Shown one piece after another: positions 1 through 7,143 of a stretch of DNA of 35,132 nucleotides (position 1 is the first letter of the stretch; every line of letters starts with the position of its first letter). The DNA lies in contig JASFQI010000008.1 in NCBI GenBank assembly GCA_050115555.1, positions 1-35,132 on the forward strand, read 5' to 3'. The position numbers and the translations under genes are program-made. Below the pieces are notes generated by a model. The model did not search any database and was not told where the DNA came from. It saw only the letters and a program-made list of their open reading frames with translations. This DNA is from JASFQI01 sp050115555 (GTDB taxonomy: Bacteria; Desulfobacterota; DSM-4660; Desulfatiglandales; HGW-15).

Positions 1-431
1 TCCCTTTTTTCTTTTCTGCACCGGAATCTATCCATACGGGTTCCGGTGCCTGCCGAATCGGCTTCTTCTCTTTCCTTCCTCTCCTTTTTTGGTGTTTTTT
101 TGCGGTCTCGCAAAACCCGTTCGCCCGCAGTTGGCTGCGCATTACACCATTGGAAGCGGTTAAGGCAAATCTCCAGGTCTCAGGCAGTGTGCGATGAATC
201 CGTTCAATGGACGGTCTTGCAAAACCCGTTCTCCCACAGCTAGATACTCATTAACTCAATGAAATTAAAGGAGATAATAGGTGGTCCCGGGCCTTTTGCG
301 ACTCCATGATTCTTTCCTTGAACCGGGTCGGTGGATCGTCTAGTGTGGAATCACAGGGGAGAGAAAGGCCGGGAAATCGGATGGAATTTCCGTTTCACCC
401 GGCCCCGGAAACGACGTGGAAGGAGTTTTCC
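1..431. other. Non-coding leader before the first gene, with hairpin and direct repeats
   Basis: No convincing gene is seen. A perfect 9-bp inverted repeat (GCACCGGAA at 18-26, TTCCGGTGC at 41-49, 14-nt loop) is followed by a pyrimidine-rich tract with two T-runs (about 63-101), so it may end a transcript entering from the left. Two imperfect direct repeats lie at 103-136 and 212-245, sharing the core GCAAAACCCGTTC. A ribosome-site-like AAAGGAG at 266-272 precedes a GTG at 281, but that frame closes after 20 codons. The segment looks more AT-rich than the genes around it. Confidence 0.5.
103..245. repeat. Pair of imperfect direct repeats (about 32 bp, 109 bp apart)
   Basis: The unit at 103-136 and the unit at 212-245 share CGGTCT, then GCAAAACCCGTTC, then CCC and CAG, with a few substitutions between them. 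A small stem (CCGT/ACGG around TCAATGG) precedes the second copy. No protein or recombinase site is recognised. The pair could be binding sites or the remains of a dispersed element. Confidence 0.45.
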
Positions 432-1157
432 ATGACCGAAGTAGCCAAGGATATCCATTTCATACGCGGGCAGGACGATATGATTCCTGACGCCCACGTC
501 TACGTCCTGGGGGAGCCTTCGGGCGGCGATGTGAGCGTGGTGGACGCCGGGCTCATGGGAAAGGGAGCGTACAAGATCGAATCCCTCAAGCGGATCGGTG
601 TTTCCCTGAAAGAGGTGCGCCGGATCATCATGACCCACACGCACCTGGACCACATCGGCTGTCTTCCGGAGTTGATGGAGCACCTTCCCCATGCCGAGCT
701 CTGGGTCCACGCGGCCGAAGCCGAACCCCTGGAGTCGGGGGATGAGCGGGCGGTGTACGGAATGGAGATGTTCCGAAGCATGTGCCAGGCCCAGTACGGC
801 CTGAAGCCCGGCGTTTTCACGTTTTCCGTGGACCGCAAACTGCACGGCGGGGAGTCGCTCGAGCTCGGCGGCGTGACCTGGGAGGTCCTTCACATTCCCG
901 GCCACTCGGCAGGGGGCATCGCGCTCTACGATGCCGATCGAGGCATCCTGATCCCCGGAGACGTGATCTACGCGGATTACGCGATCGGCCGATTTGATCT
1001 GCATGGCGCGGACGGGGCGGAGCTGAAGCATTCTCTCATGCGCCTTGCGGAGCTGCGTGTGGAGACCCTGCTCCCGGGACACAACCGCATTGCAACGGAC
1101 CTGCCGCCCGAATACATTCGGCGAACGGCCGAACAATGGGCCCCGTATCTGAAATAA
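432..1157 (+). CDS. Metallo-beta-lactamase-fold hydrolase (glyoxalase II-like)
   Basis: A 241-residue cytoplasmic protein with no signal peptide. The zinc-binding set of the metallo-beta-lactamase superfamily is intact: HTHLDH at residues 69-74, H158 in IPGHS, D177 in IPGDV and H217 in LPGHN. Size and motif spacing match the glyoxalase II/'MBL fold' hydrolase group, which hydrolyses thioesters or other esters using two metal ions. The substrate cannot be told from sequence. The start at 432 is chosen because GGAAGGAG (418-425) lies 6 nt upstream; an in-frame ATG at 306 has no ribosome site and would add a non-conserved extension. It stands alone, 205 bp before sufC, and has no evident link to it. 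Confidence 0.85.
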   Translation: MTEVAKDIHFIRGQDDMIPDAHVYVLGEPSGGDVSVVDAGLMGKGAYKIESLKRIGVSLKEVRRIIMTHTHLDHIGCLPELMEHLPHAELWVHAAEAEPLESGDERAVYGMEMFRSMCQAQYGLKPGVFTFSVDRKLHGGESLELGGVTWEVLHIPGHSAGGIALYDADRGILIPGDVIYADYAIGRFDLHGADGAELKHSLMRLAELRVETLLPGHNRIATDLPPEYIRRTAEQWAPYLK

Positions 1158-1174
1158 CGGAGCGAGTCCTTTCC

Positions 1175-1202
1175 TTGCCTTTTCCATTCGAAGCTTTATA
1201 GT
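1175..1202 (+). promoter_or_regulatory. Candidate sigma-70 promoter for sufCB
   Basis: TTGCCT (1175-1180) and TATAGT (1197-1202) are separated by 16 bp in an AT-rich patch about 160 bp upstream of sufC. The fit is 4/6 and 5/6 to consensus. No IscR- or Rrf2-type operator is recognised. Confidence 0.4.
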
Positions 1203-1230
1203 GTAATATAAACAATTTCATGATTGAAAA

Positions 1231-1342
1231 GGCCGCAGGAAGCGGTCGCAAAATAGGTGTTGCCTCTTTGGAGCCCCGGAAGGTCTCCCGCCTCGCCGTG
1301 GGGGTCAAGCCTGCGGGAAAACAGCCGTAGGGCCGGGCAGGC
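1231..1342 (+). promoter_or_regulatory. Structured leader upstream of sufC with mutually exclusive stems
   Basis: Stem A is GGCCGC/GCGGTC (1231-1236 with 1242-1247). Stem B is TCCCGC/GCGGGA (1286-1291 with 1313-1318). Stem C is GCCTGC/GCAGGC (1309-1314 with 1337-1342). B and C share bases 1313-1314, so only one can form fully, and C ends a few bases before the sufC ribosome site. This resembles an attenuator or riboswitch expression platform. It matches no riboswitch consensus I know; the cobalamin box in particular is absent. Confidence 0.3.
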
Positions 1343-1362
1343 ATTCAGGAAGGAGAGGGATC

Positions 1363-2130
1363 ATGCTGATCATTGAAGACCTCAGGGTGGAGCTCCAGGA
1401 CAAGATCATCCTCGAGCACATCGATCTCGAGATTCAACCGGGAGAGACGCATGTCCTGTTCGGACCCAACGGGTCCGGAAAGACCTCGCTCCTCATGACG
1501 ATCATGGGCTACCCCCAGTACAGGGTCGTCGGCGGGAAGATCGAGTTCAAGGGGAAGGACATTACGCGTCTCCCGATTCACGAGCGCGCCCAAATGGGCA
1601 TCGGCATGTCCTATCAGCGACCGCCGACGATCAACGGCCTCAAGACACGCCAGCTCGTTCGCCTATGCGCCGGGTCCCGGGAGGTGGACGAGGGCAACCT
1701 GGCCCGAAAGGTGAACTTCGAGGACTTCCTGGATCGGGACGTGAACGCCGGGTTCTCCGGGGGGGAGATCAAACGTTCCGAGCTTCTGCAGCTCATGGCC
1801 CAGGATCCGGACCTCATGCTCTTTGATGAGCCTGAATCCGGTGTGGACATGGAAAACATCCAGCTCGTGGGAAAGACCATCGCCACGCTGCTCCAGAAGG
1901 ACCTCCACGCCAACGGCGAAAAGAGCAAGATGCAAAAGAAGCTCGAGCGGACCAAGATGGGTCTGATCATTACCCACACCGGGCATATTCTCGACTACTT
2001 CACCGCAGACAAGGGACAGGTCCTGTACAACGGTCGATTAAGCTGTATCAGCAATCCGAGAGAGATCCTGCGCTGCGTAGGGGAGACAGGATACGGGGAG
2101 TGTGTGCGATGCATCGCAGAGACCAACTGA
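1363..2130 (+). CDS. sufC: SufC-type Fe-S cluster assembly ABC ATPase
   Basis: A 255-residue cytoplasmic ABC ATPase of the SufC family, which powers the SufB(D) scaffold during iron-sulfur cluster assembly. Visible elements are Walker A GPNGSGKT (34-41), Q-loop Q85, the SufC-style signature FSGGEIKRSE (131-140), Walker B LMLFDEP (151-157) and the switch histidine H205. AGGAAGGAG lies just before the ATG. The gene overlaps sufB by 22 bp, implying translational coupling. No sufS, sufU, sufA or sufE is adjacent, matching the minimal SufCB arrangement (called SMS in recent literature) of archaea and anaerobic bacteria. The C-terminal tail carries a Cys-x2-Cys pair (C247, C250), which is not part of the classical E. 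coli SufC motif set. Confidence 0.93.
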   Translation: MLIIEDLRVELQDKIILEHIDLEIQPGETHVLFGPNGSGKTSLLMTIMGYPQYRVVGGKIEFKGKDITRLPIHERAQMGIGMSYQRPPTINGLKTRQLVRLCAGSREVDEGNLARKVNFEDFLDRDVNAGFSGGEIKRSELLQLMAQDPDLMLFDEPESGVDMENIQLVGKTIATLLQKDLHANGEKSKMQKKLERTKMGLIITHTGHILDYFTADKGQVLYNGRLSCISNPREILRCVGETGYGECVRCIAETN

Positions 2131-3335
2131 AGGAAAAGGCGGAAAAGGCAAAGGATAAGGTGGCGGCCATCGGGCCCGACATAGATCTGAAGGAGTTCGA
2201 CCCGGCCCCTGTCCCCCACGACTACCTGGCAGAAGAAGACCTTTGCGCACTGCCCATGGCGGATCAGAACACCCTTCTCATGGCGGGCATGGATGTGAAC
2301 CGTAAGGAGCGGGGCGGGACCTTTTTCCAGAAGGACACCTCGGTGGTGCACTGCCAGACCGCACAGGAAGGGGTGGAGGTCATTCCCATTCGCAAGGCCC
2401 TGGAGGAGTACGACTGGATCGAGGAGTACTACTGGCGGCTGGCCACTGTGGATGCGGACAAGTATACGGCTGCGGCCATGCTGGATCTCCATGACGGCTA
2501 CGTGATTCGGGCGCTGCCGGGGAGCAAGTCGGTCTACCCCATCCAGGCCTGCATGTACCTGGAAAAGGAAGGGCTCCAGCAGAACGTGCACAACATCATC
2601 ATCGCGGAGGAGGATGCGGAGCTCCACATCATCACGGGTTGTGCCACGGCCCCCCACATGCGCCGCGGTCTCCACGTGGGAATTTCCGAGTTTTTCGTCA
2701 AGAAAAACGCCAAGCTTTCCTTTACCATGATCCACAACTGGGCCGAGGACATGGCCGTCCGGCCGCGATCCGTGGCCCGGGTGGAGGAGGGTGGGCTCTT
2801 CCTGAACAACTACATCTGCATGAAGCCGGTCCGTTCCCTTCAGATGTACCCCACGACCTACCTGAACGGGCCGGATGCCGTGGCCCGATTCTACAGCATC
2901 GTGGTGGGAAGTCCCGGGTCCCAGTACGACATGGGAGGACGGATCTTCCTGGAGCATCCCGGGAATCGCGCCGAGATCATCAGCCGGGTGATCAGCAACG
3001 GGGGCAACGTGATGGCCCGAGGTCACCTGGTGGGGAAGGAACCCGAGATCAAGGCCCACCTGGAGTGCAGGGGCCTGCTCTTGAACGGCGGCGTCATTCA
3101 TGCCATTCCCGAGCTGGAAGGCCATGTGGACGGCGTGGAGATGAGCCATGAGGCCGCGGTGGGAAAGATCGCCCAGGAAGAGATCACCTACCTCATGGCC
3201 CGGGGTTTGAGCGAGGATGAGGCCACGGCCACCATCGTGCGCGGGTTCCTGAGCGTGGATATCCCGGGTCTGCCGAGCGAGCTCCAGAAGGAGATCGACC
3301 GGGCGGTGGAAGAAAGCGACAAGGATGTGATGTAA
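2109..3335 (+). CDS. sufB: SufB/SufD-family Fe-S cluster assembly scaffold
   Basis: A 408-residue SufB/SufD-family protein, the partner that SufC binds and on which clusters are built. The C-terminal core has the expected landmarks: C320 in the HLECRG segment (equivalent to the scaffold cysteine of SufB), E335 in the IPELEG segment, and H347 in MSHEAAVGKI (equivalent to the conserved histidine of SufD). A beta-helix-rich middle is followed by the helical tail typical of the family. Since only one such gene is present, it probably forms a homodimer replacing the SufB-SufD heterodimer. The start at 2109 is preferred: GGGGAG (2095-2100) lies 8 nt upstream, while a GTG at 2100 is possible but less well placed. 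A strong hairpin follows the stop. Confidence 0.88.
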   Translation: MHRRDQLKEKAEKAKDKVAAIGPDIDLKEFDPAPVPHDYLAEEDLCALPMADQNTLLMAGMDVNRKERGGTFFQKDTSVVHCQTAQEGVEVIPIRKALEEYDWIEEYYWRLATVDADKYTAAAMLDLHDGYVIRALPGSKSVYPIQACMYLEKEGLQQNVHNIIIAEEDAELHIITGCATAPHMRRGLHVGISEFFVKKNAKLSFTMIHNWAEDMAVRPRSVARVEEGGLFLNNYICMKPVRSLQMYPTTYLNGPDAVARFYSIVVGSPGSQYDMGGRIFLEHPGNRAEIISRVISNGGNVMARGHLVGKEPEIKAHLECRGLLLNGGVIHAIPELEGHVDGVEMSHEAAVGKIAQEEITYLMARGLSEDEATATIVRGFLSVDIPGLPSELQKEIDRAVEESDKDVM

Positions 3336-3367
3336 GGTGCTGGGGGACGGGCAACCGTCCTCGACGA

Positions 3368-3408
3368 ATCCCCTTTTGCCGACGCAGAGGCAAAAGGGGA
3401 TCGTTTCT
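3368..3408 (+). terminator. Probable intrinsic terminator after sufB
   Basis: A perfect 13-bp inverted repeat (3368-3380 with 3389-3401, core CCCCTTTTGCC/GGCAAAAGGGG, 8-nt loop) is followed by the T-rich CGTTTCTT. It sits 33 bp after the sufB stop and 20 bp before the next gene's start. The T-tract is short, so partial read-through is possible. Confidence 0.65.
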
Positions 3409-3421
3409 TGGGAGGATGGGA

Positions 3422-4051
3422 ATGGGTTTCTTGAGGGGATCGGTCACGTGCACCCGCTTTCAGGTCGCCGGCGACCTGCCGGAGGACTTTCGGGAGACGG
3501 TCAGGGACCGTATTTCCAGGTATGCGTTTCGAAAGCTGGAGGAGGACTCGGACCAGGAAAGGACCATGGGCTGGGTGAACATTCTGGATGAGCTTCAGGT
3601 GGGGTTTTACGGGGACGAGATGTTCAAGGAACCCTACCTGGCCCTGTCGCTGCGGGTGGACGTCCGGAGTGTGCCGGCCAGGGCCCTCCGCCAGTACTGC
3701 CGGGAGGCCGAGGAGGAAGTGAAGTCCCTCGAAGGTCTGGATTTCCTGAACAAGAAGCGTCGGGAGGAGATCCGGGAGCGGGTCCGCGGCCAGCTCCTGC
3801 GAAGGGTGCTTCCCCGAACCTCCATCTACGACATGGCGTGGGACCTTCAGGGCGGAGTGGTGCTTTTCGGATCAACGACCCCCCGTATCTGCGATGCGTT
3901 CAGCGAGCTTTTCTTCAACACGTTCGAGTTTCGGCTCACATCCCTCTACCCCTATGCCCTGGCGTACCAATCGCTGCAGGACCAGGGAATGGATCCGGCG
4001 ATTCTCGACGAGGCCCAACCGGTCCTGCTCGCGGGAGAGGAGACGCCATGA
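3422..4051 (+). CDS. RdgC-like protein, N-terminal half
   Basis: A 209-residue soluble protein. Its layout parallels the first two thirds of E. coli RdgC, a ring-shaped DNA-binding protein that limits RecA action: an N-terminal strand region, a GWV motif (residues 50-52), a Lys/Arg-rich helix KKRREEIRERVRGQLLRRVLP (111-131), then a W-x-strand-STT segment (140-153) matching the RdgC stretch around MWIDTVNGLIMVDCAS. These similarities are recalled from the family and not computed. The start at 3422 places GGGAGG (3410-3415) 6 nt upstream; the ATG at 3416 abuts that ribosome site. The gene overlaps the next one by ATGA, and that gene looks like the missing C-terminal half of RdgC. An alternative is that the protein is a separate RdgC-derived family. 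Confidence 0.65.
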   Translation: MGFLRGSVTCTRFQVAGDLPEDFRETVRDRISRYAFRKLEEDSDQERTMGWVNILDELQVGFYGDEMFKEPYLALSLRVDVRSVPARALRQYCREAEEEVKSLEGLDFLNKKRREEIRERVRGQLLRRVLPRTSIYDMAWDLQGGVVLFGSTTPRICDAFSELFFNTFEFRLTSLYPYALAYQSLQDQGMDPAILDEAQPVLLAGEETP

Positions 4052-4572
4052 GCCTGATGGAACGGGTGAAACGGACCGAGTTTCTGGGCCGCGAGTTCCT
4101 CGTGTGGCTCTGGTACTGCAGCGAGAAGCAGGAAGGGGTTTTTGACCTGGGAGAGATCGGGGCGGTGGAGCTCTGGTTCGAAGGGAAGGTGGCCCTGGAA
4201 GGCGACGGGGAAGAGCGGGGCAGCGAGGTGACGTGCAAGGGAGCCGGATCCCGCCTTCGCGAGGCTCGCTTTGCGCTCACCAGGAACAAGAAGATCACCA
4301 AAGCCGATATTCGAATGCTCAAGGGCGACGACGAGTGGTCCTTCACCCTGGATGCGGCCTGGCTCGACGTTCACTCGCTCAAGACGCCTCGCGTGATGCA
4401 GGACGTGGGGGAGGATCCCGACGGTCTGTTCTACGAGCGGATGTTTCTCATCGAGCAGCCCATCGCCGTGGTCCAGGAGCTTTTTTCCCAATTCATTCGA
4501 CTTCGCCTGTCTCCCGATTGGAGGTCCGAGGAGCAGCCCGCACTCGAGGCCTGGATTCGAAAGGGGGAATAG
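4048..4572 (+). CDS. RdgC-like protein, C-terminal half
   Basis: A 174-residue soluble protein whose start codon overlaps the previous stop (ATGA) and has GGAGAGGAG upstream. By eye the segment ALTRNKKITKADIRM...EWSFTLDAAWLDVHSLKTP (residues 77-114) lines up with the RdgC C-terminal segment HIEAGKVVTKLALDW...IQFVMCDDGSLKRLKF. The following FYERMFLIEQPIAVVQELFSQF (129-150) occupies the place of RdgC's terminal helix. Before it, FLGREFLVWLW (12-22) and a small beta unit match the linker to RdgC's 'EWVRSG...GFQL' part. With the upstream gene this gives 383 residues, against about 303 for E. coli RdgC. I infer that the two polypeptides assemble together; the sequence does not prove this. Confidence 0.55.
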   Translation: MSLMERVKRTEFLGREFLVWLWYCSEKQEGVFDLGEIGAVELWFEGKVALEGDGEERGSEVTCKGAGSRLREARFALTRNKKITKADIRMLKGDDEWSFTLDAAWLDVHSLKTPRVMQDVGEDPDGLFYERMFLIEQPIAVVQELFSQFIRLRLSPDWRSEEQPALEAWIRKGE

Positions 4573-4586
4573 ATCGAGGAGGTACG

Positions 4587-5042
4587 ATGATGCTGAAAGT
4601 GCGTGAGGTCATGACCCGGGAGCCCGTTACCGTGTCTCCGGAAACCGAGATTGCCGAGGCGGCCCGGCTGCTCCTGGACAAACGAATCAACGGAATTCCC
4701 GTGGTGGATCGGGGAGGGACTCTGGTGGGCATCCTTTGCCAGAGTGATCTGATCACCCAGCAGAAAAAGTTCCCCATTCCCACGGTGTTCACCCTCCTGG
4801 ACGGCCTGATTCCCCTGGGCTCCATGAAGAGCCTGGACCGGGAGGTCCAGAAGATCACGGCTACCCGCGTGGCCGATGCCATGACGCCCGATCCCGTCAC
4901 GGTGGACCCGGACACGGACCTCGCCGAAGTCGCGTCTCTCATGGTGGACAGGAAGTTTCACACGATTCCGGTGGTGGAAGGGGATGAGCTGGTGGGTGTC
5001 ATCGGAAAGGAGGACGTGCTTCGGACGCTCATGAGGGAGTGA
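4587..5042 (+). CDS. Tandem CBS-domain protein
   Basis: A 151-residue protein made of a Bateman pair and little else. CBS1 spans about residues 5-60 (VREVMTREPVTVSPE, then INGIPVVD, then LVGILCQSDL). CBS2 spans about 93-150 (VADAMTPDPVTVDPD, then FHTIPVVEGDELVGVI). Such pairs bind adenine nucleotides (AMP, ATP, SAM, NADH) and act as sensors, usually modulating a partner. No catalytic or membrane domain is present, so the partner must be another protein. GAGGAGG (4576-4582) serves the ATG at 4587 or 4590. It lies 14 bp after the RdgC-like pair and 8 bp before an HD-GYP gene, so co-transcription is likely. Confidence 0.88.
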   Translation: MMLKVREVMTREPVTVSPETEIAEAARLLLDKRINGIPVVDRGGTLVGILCQSDLITQQKKFPIPTVFTLLDGLIPLGSMKSLDREVQKITATRVADAMTPDPVTVDPDTDLAEVASLMVDRKFHTIPVVEGDELVGVIGKEDVLRTLMRE

Positions 5043-5050
5043 GGACGGCA

Positions 5051-5854
5051 ATGAAGGAAGAAGGCCTGCAACGGCTGATCGAGGTCATCGAGGAGATCGC
5101 CCGGGGGAACTACTCCAACGACATCATGCCCCTGACCGCGGAAGGTCAGCCGGACACCGTCCGGGTCATCGCCGAAGCCATGGCCATGATGATGGTCAAG
5201 GTGGAGGCCAGGGAGTATCGCCTGGAAACCCTCATCGACGAGCTGCGCGATCTGAATGAGACGATCAAGCGGAACACCGTGAGCACGGTTTCGGCCATGG
5301 CCAATGCCCTGGCCGCCCGGGACACGTACACCGAAGGGCACGCCGCGCGCGTGGGAGACCTGGCCCATCGTATGGCCCTGCACCTGGGGTTTGGTGAGGA
5401 AGAGGCGGAGTTCGTGCGGATCGCAGGCGCCCTTCACGACATCGGAAAGATCGGATTTTCCGATCGTCTGTTTCAGGACCACGGCACGCGGAATCCGCCG
5501 GACGTGGTGAAGGAGATTGTCCGGCACCCCGAAACCGGTGCAGAGATCCTGAAGGACCTGGATTTTCTGGGACCTGCTCTGGACTACGTGCGCTGCCATC
5601 ACGAACGGCCCGACGGCAAGGGATACCCCCGTCGCCTGAGCGGGGAGGAGATCCCCGCGGGGGCCCGCCTCCTGGCCGTTGCGGACGGTTTTGACGCCAT
5701 GACCACGGATCGTCCCTATCAGAAGGGGATGACCGTGGAGAAGGCCCTCTCCGTGCTCAAGAAAAATGCCGGGACCAAGTGGGACGCTGAGTGCGTGCTT
5801 GCCCTGGAGGCGGTCCTGACGCAGGATGCCCCTTCCGTCCATCCCGAAACCTGA
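5051..5854 (+). CDS. HD-GYP domain protein (probable cyclic-di-GMP phosphodiesterase)
   Basis: A 267-residue cytoplasmic protein. Residues 1-75 form a helical, probably coiled-coil region; residues 76-255 form an HD-GYP domain with the full metal site: H129-D130 with GK (ALHDIGKIG), H159, the pair H183-H184 with E185, the signature DGKGYP (188-193), and the downstream ADGFDAMTTDRPY (211-223). HD-GYP enzymes linearise cyclic-di-GMP to pGpG or GMP. There is no receiver or membrane domain, so the signal may come from the CBS-pair protein just upstream, which is an inference from position. The ATG at 5051 has GAGG 6 nt upstream; a GTG at 5039 overlapping the CBS stop is an alternative start. Confidence 0.88.
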   Translation: MKEEGLQRLIEVIEEIARGNYSNDIMPLTAEGQPDTVRVIAEAMAMMMVKVEAREYRLETLIDELRDLNETIKRNTVSTVSAMANALAARDTYTEGHAARVGDLAHRMALHLGFGEEEAEFVRIAGALHDIGKIGFSDRLFQDHGTRNPPDVVKEIVRHPETGAEILKDLDFLGPALDYVRCHHERPDGKGYPRRLSGEEIPAGARLLAVADGFDAMTTDRPYQKGMTVEKALSVLKKNAGTKWDAECVLALEAVLTQDAPSVHPET

Positions 5855-5877
5855 AGCACTCCCAAGGCGTCTGATGA

Positions 5878-6360
5878 TCAGGACTTGATGGTCAGCCGCT
5901 CAATCCGGTCCCCCTGCTGAATGGCATTCACCACGTCCTGCCCCTGAACCACTTTCCCGAACACGGTGTGCTTCCCGTCCAGGTGAGGCTGGGGCGAATG
6001 GGTGATGAAAAACTGGCTCCCATTCGTGTTCGGCCCCGCATTGGCCATGGACAGGGAACCCGTCTCATGGATCAGGGGATTGCCCGTGGTCTCGTCCTCG
6101 AACTGGTAGCCGGGGCCGCCGCTTCCCGTTCCCGTGGGGTCTCCGCCCTGGATGACGAAGTCGGGGATGACGCGGTGGAAGGAGACCCCGTCGTAGAAGC
6201 CTTCCCGGGCCAGGAAGACGAAGTTGTTCACGGTCTTGGGCGCGTGCTCGGGATAGAGCTCGAGTTCAATGGTCCCCCTGCTGGTCTGCATGGAGGCCGT
6301 GAGAGGGGTTTTGGGTTCGATCTGCATGGACGGCGGCTCGGACCATTGTTTGGGAGGCAT
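5878..6360 (-). CDS. ppiB: Cyclophilin-type peptidyl-prolyl cis-trans isomerase
   Basis: A 160-residue single-domain cyclophilin that catalyses cis-trans isomerisation of prolyl bonds during folding. The active-site core is intact: FHRVIPDF (61-68, catalytic R63), Q71, the MANAGPNTNGSQFFI segment (105-119) and HLDGKHTVFG (126-135). His126 stands where human CypA has Trp, as in many bacterial enzymes. There is no signal peptide, so the protein should be cytosolic. The start is supported by AAGGAG 7 nt upstream. About 23 N-terminal residues precede the usual domain start. It converges with the HD-GYP gene (23 bp between stops) and lies 69 bp downstream of livF, so it may be read as the last gene of the liv transcript. 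Confidence 0.92.
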   Translation of the reverse strand: MPPKQWSEPPSMQIEPKTPLTASMQTSRGTIELELYPEHAPKTVNNFVFLAREGFYDGVSFHRVIPDFVIQGGDPTGTGSGGPGYQFEDETTGNPLIHETGSLSMANAGPNTNGSQFFITHSPQPHLDGKHTVFGKVVQGQDVVNAIQQGDRIERLTIKS

Positions 6361-6429
6361 TGTCAGCTCCTTTATGGAATGAAGGAAAAGGGTTTTCGAA
6401 TAGTGGCGGGCAAATAAGGGAATGCGGAT

Positions 6430-7143
6430 TCAGCCACCGAGGTAGGCTTTTTTCACGTCCGGGTCGTTCAGGAGATCCTTGGAGTCCCCTTGGAGCACGA
6501 GATTTCCGTTTTCCAGCACATACCCGCGGCTGGCGAACTGGAGGGCGAGTCGCGCGTTCTGCTCCACCAGCAGAATCGTGGTCCCCTCTTCGTTGATTTC
6601 CTTGAGCGCTTCGAACACGCTCATCATGAGGAGCGGTGCCAGTCCCATGGAGGGCTCGTCCAGGATCATGAACTGCCGCCCGCTCATGAAGGCCCGGCCG
6701 ATGGCGAGCATCTGCTGCTCGCCACCGCTCAGGGTTCCGGCCTTCTGAGAGGAGCGCTCGCGCAGGCGCTCGAAGATGGTGAAGACCTGCTCGATGTCTT
6801 TCTCGATCTGGTCGGTGTCCCTTCGGGAGAAGGTAGCGAGCTGAAGGTTCTCGAGCACGGTCAGGTTCCCGAAGAGGCGCCTTCCCTCGGGCACGTGGCT
6901 AAGCCCGAGCTTGCTGACCACCTTGTCCGCCGAGTACTTGAGAAGGTCCTCCCCTCGAAAGGTCATACGCGTGCCCTGCTCCACCGGGATCAGACGGGAA
7001 ACCGCCCGCAGCGTGGTGCTTTTACCGGCGCCGTTCGCGCCGATGATGGTCACGATCTCCCTCTCGTCGATGTCAAAGTCGATTCCCTGAAGGGCCTTGA
7101 TGCGGCCGTAGGAAACGTGAAGGTTCTCCACCGAGAGCAGCAT
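6430..7143 (-). CDS. livF: Branched-chain amino acid ABC transporter ATPase LivF
   Basis: A 237-residue ABC ATPase of the LivF type. Walker A is GANGAGKS (35-42), the signature LSGGEQQ starts at 138, Walker B is MILDEP (159-164), and the histidine switch is replaced by Gln in LLVEQN, which is normal for LivF. It pairs with LivG to drive import through LivH-LivM. Its ATG overlaps the livG stop by one base (TAATG), with GGAGG about 10 nt upstream inside livG. The gene closes the five-gene importer unit. Confidence 0.94.
   Translation of the reverse strand: MLLSVENLHVSYGRIKALQGIDFDIDEREIVTIIGANGAGKSTTLRAVSRLIPVEQGTRMTFRGEDLLKYSADKVVSKLGLSHVPEGRRLFGNLTVLENLQLATFSRRDTDQIEKDIEQVFTIFERLRERSSQKAGTLSGGEQQMLAIGRAFMSGRQFMILDEPSMGLAPLLMMSVFEALKEINEEGTTILLVEQNARLALQFASRGYVLENGNLVLQGDSKDLLNDPDVKKAYLGG

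Noticed and set aside
46..243. A 65-residue open frame at the window start
   Set aside because: It has no ribosome site, and the frame crosses the first direct repeat and most of the second without a protein-like pattern.
281..343. A 20-codon GTG-initiated frame with an AAAGGAG upstream, a possible leader peptide
   Set aside because: The ribosome site is good, but nothing in the codons (no run of one amino acid) or nearby stems supports attenuation.
1205..1345. Cobalamin or molybdenum-cofactor riboswitch in the sufC leader
   Set aside because: The leader is structured, but the conserved boxes of these classes are absent.
1995..3149. A 384-residue open frame antisense to sufB
   Set aside because: It is the opposite-strand shadow of a clear gene in GC-rich DNA and has low-complexity His/Gly/Val-rich content with no recognisable domain.
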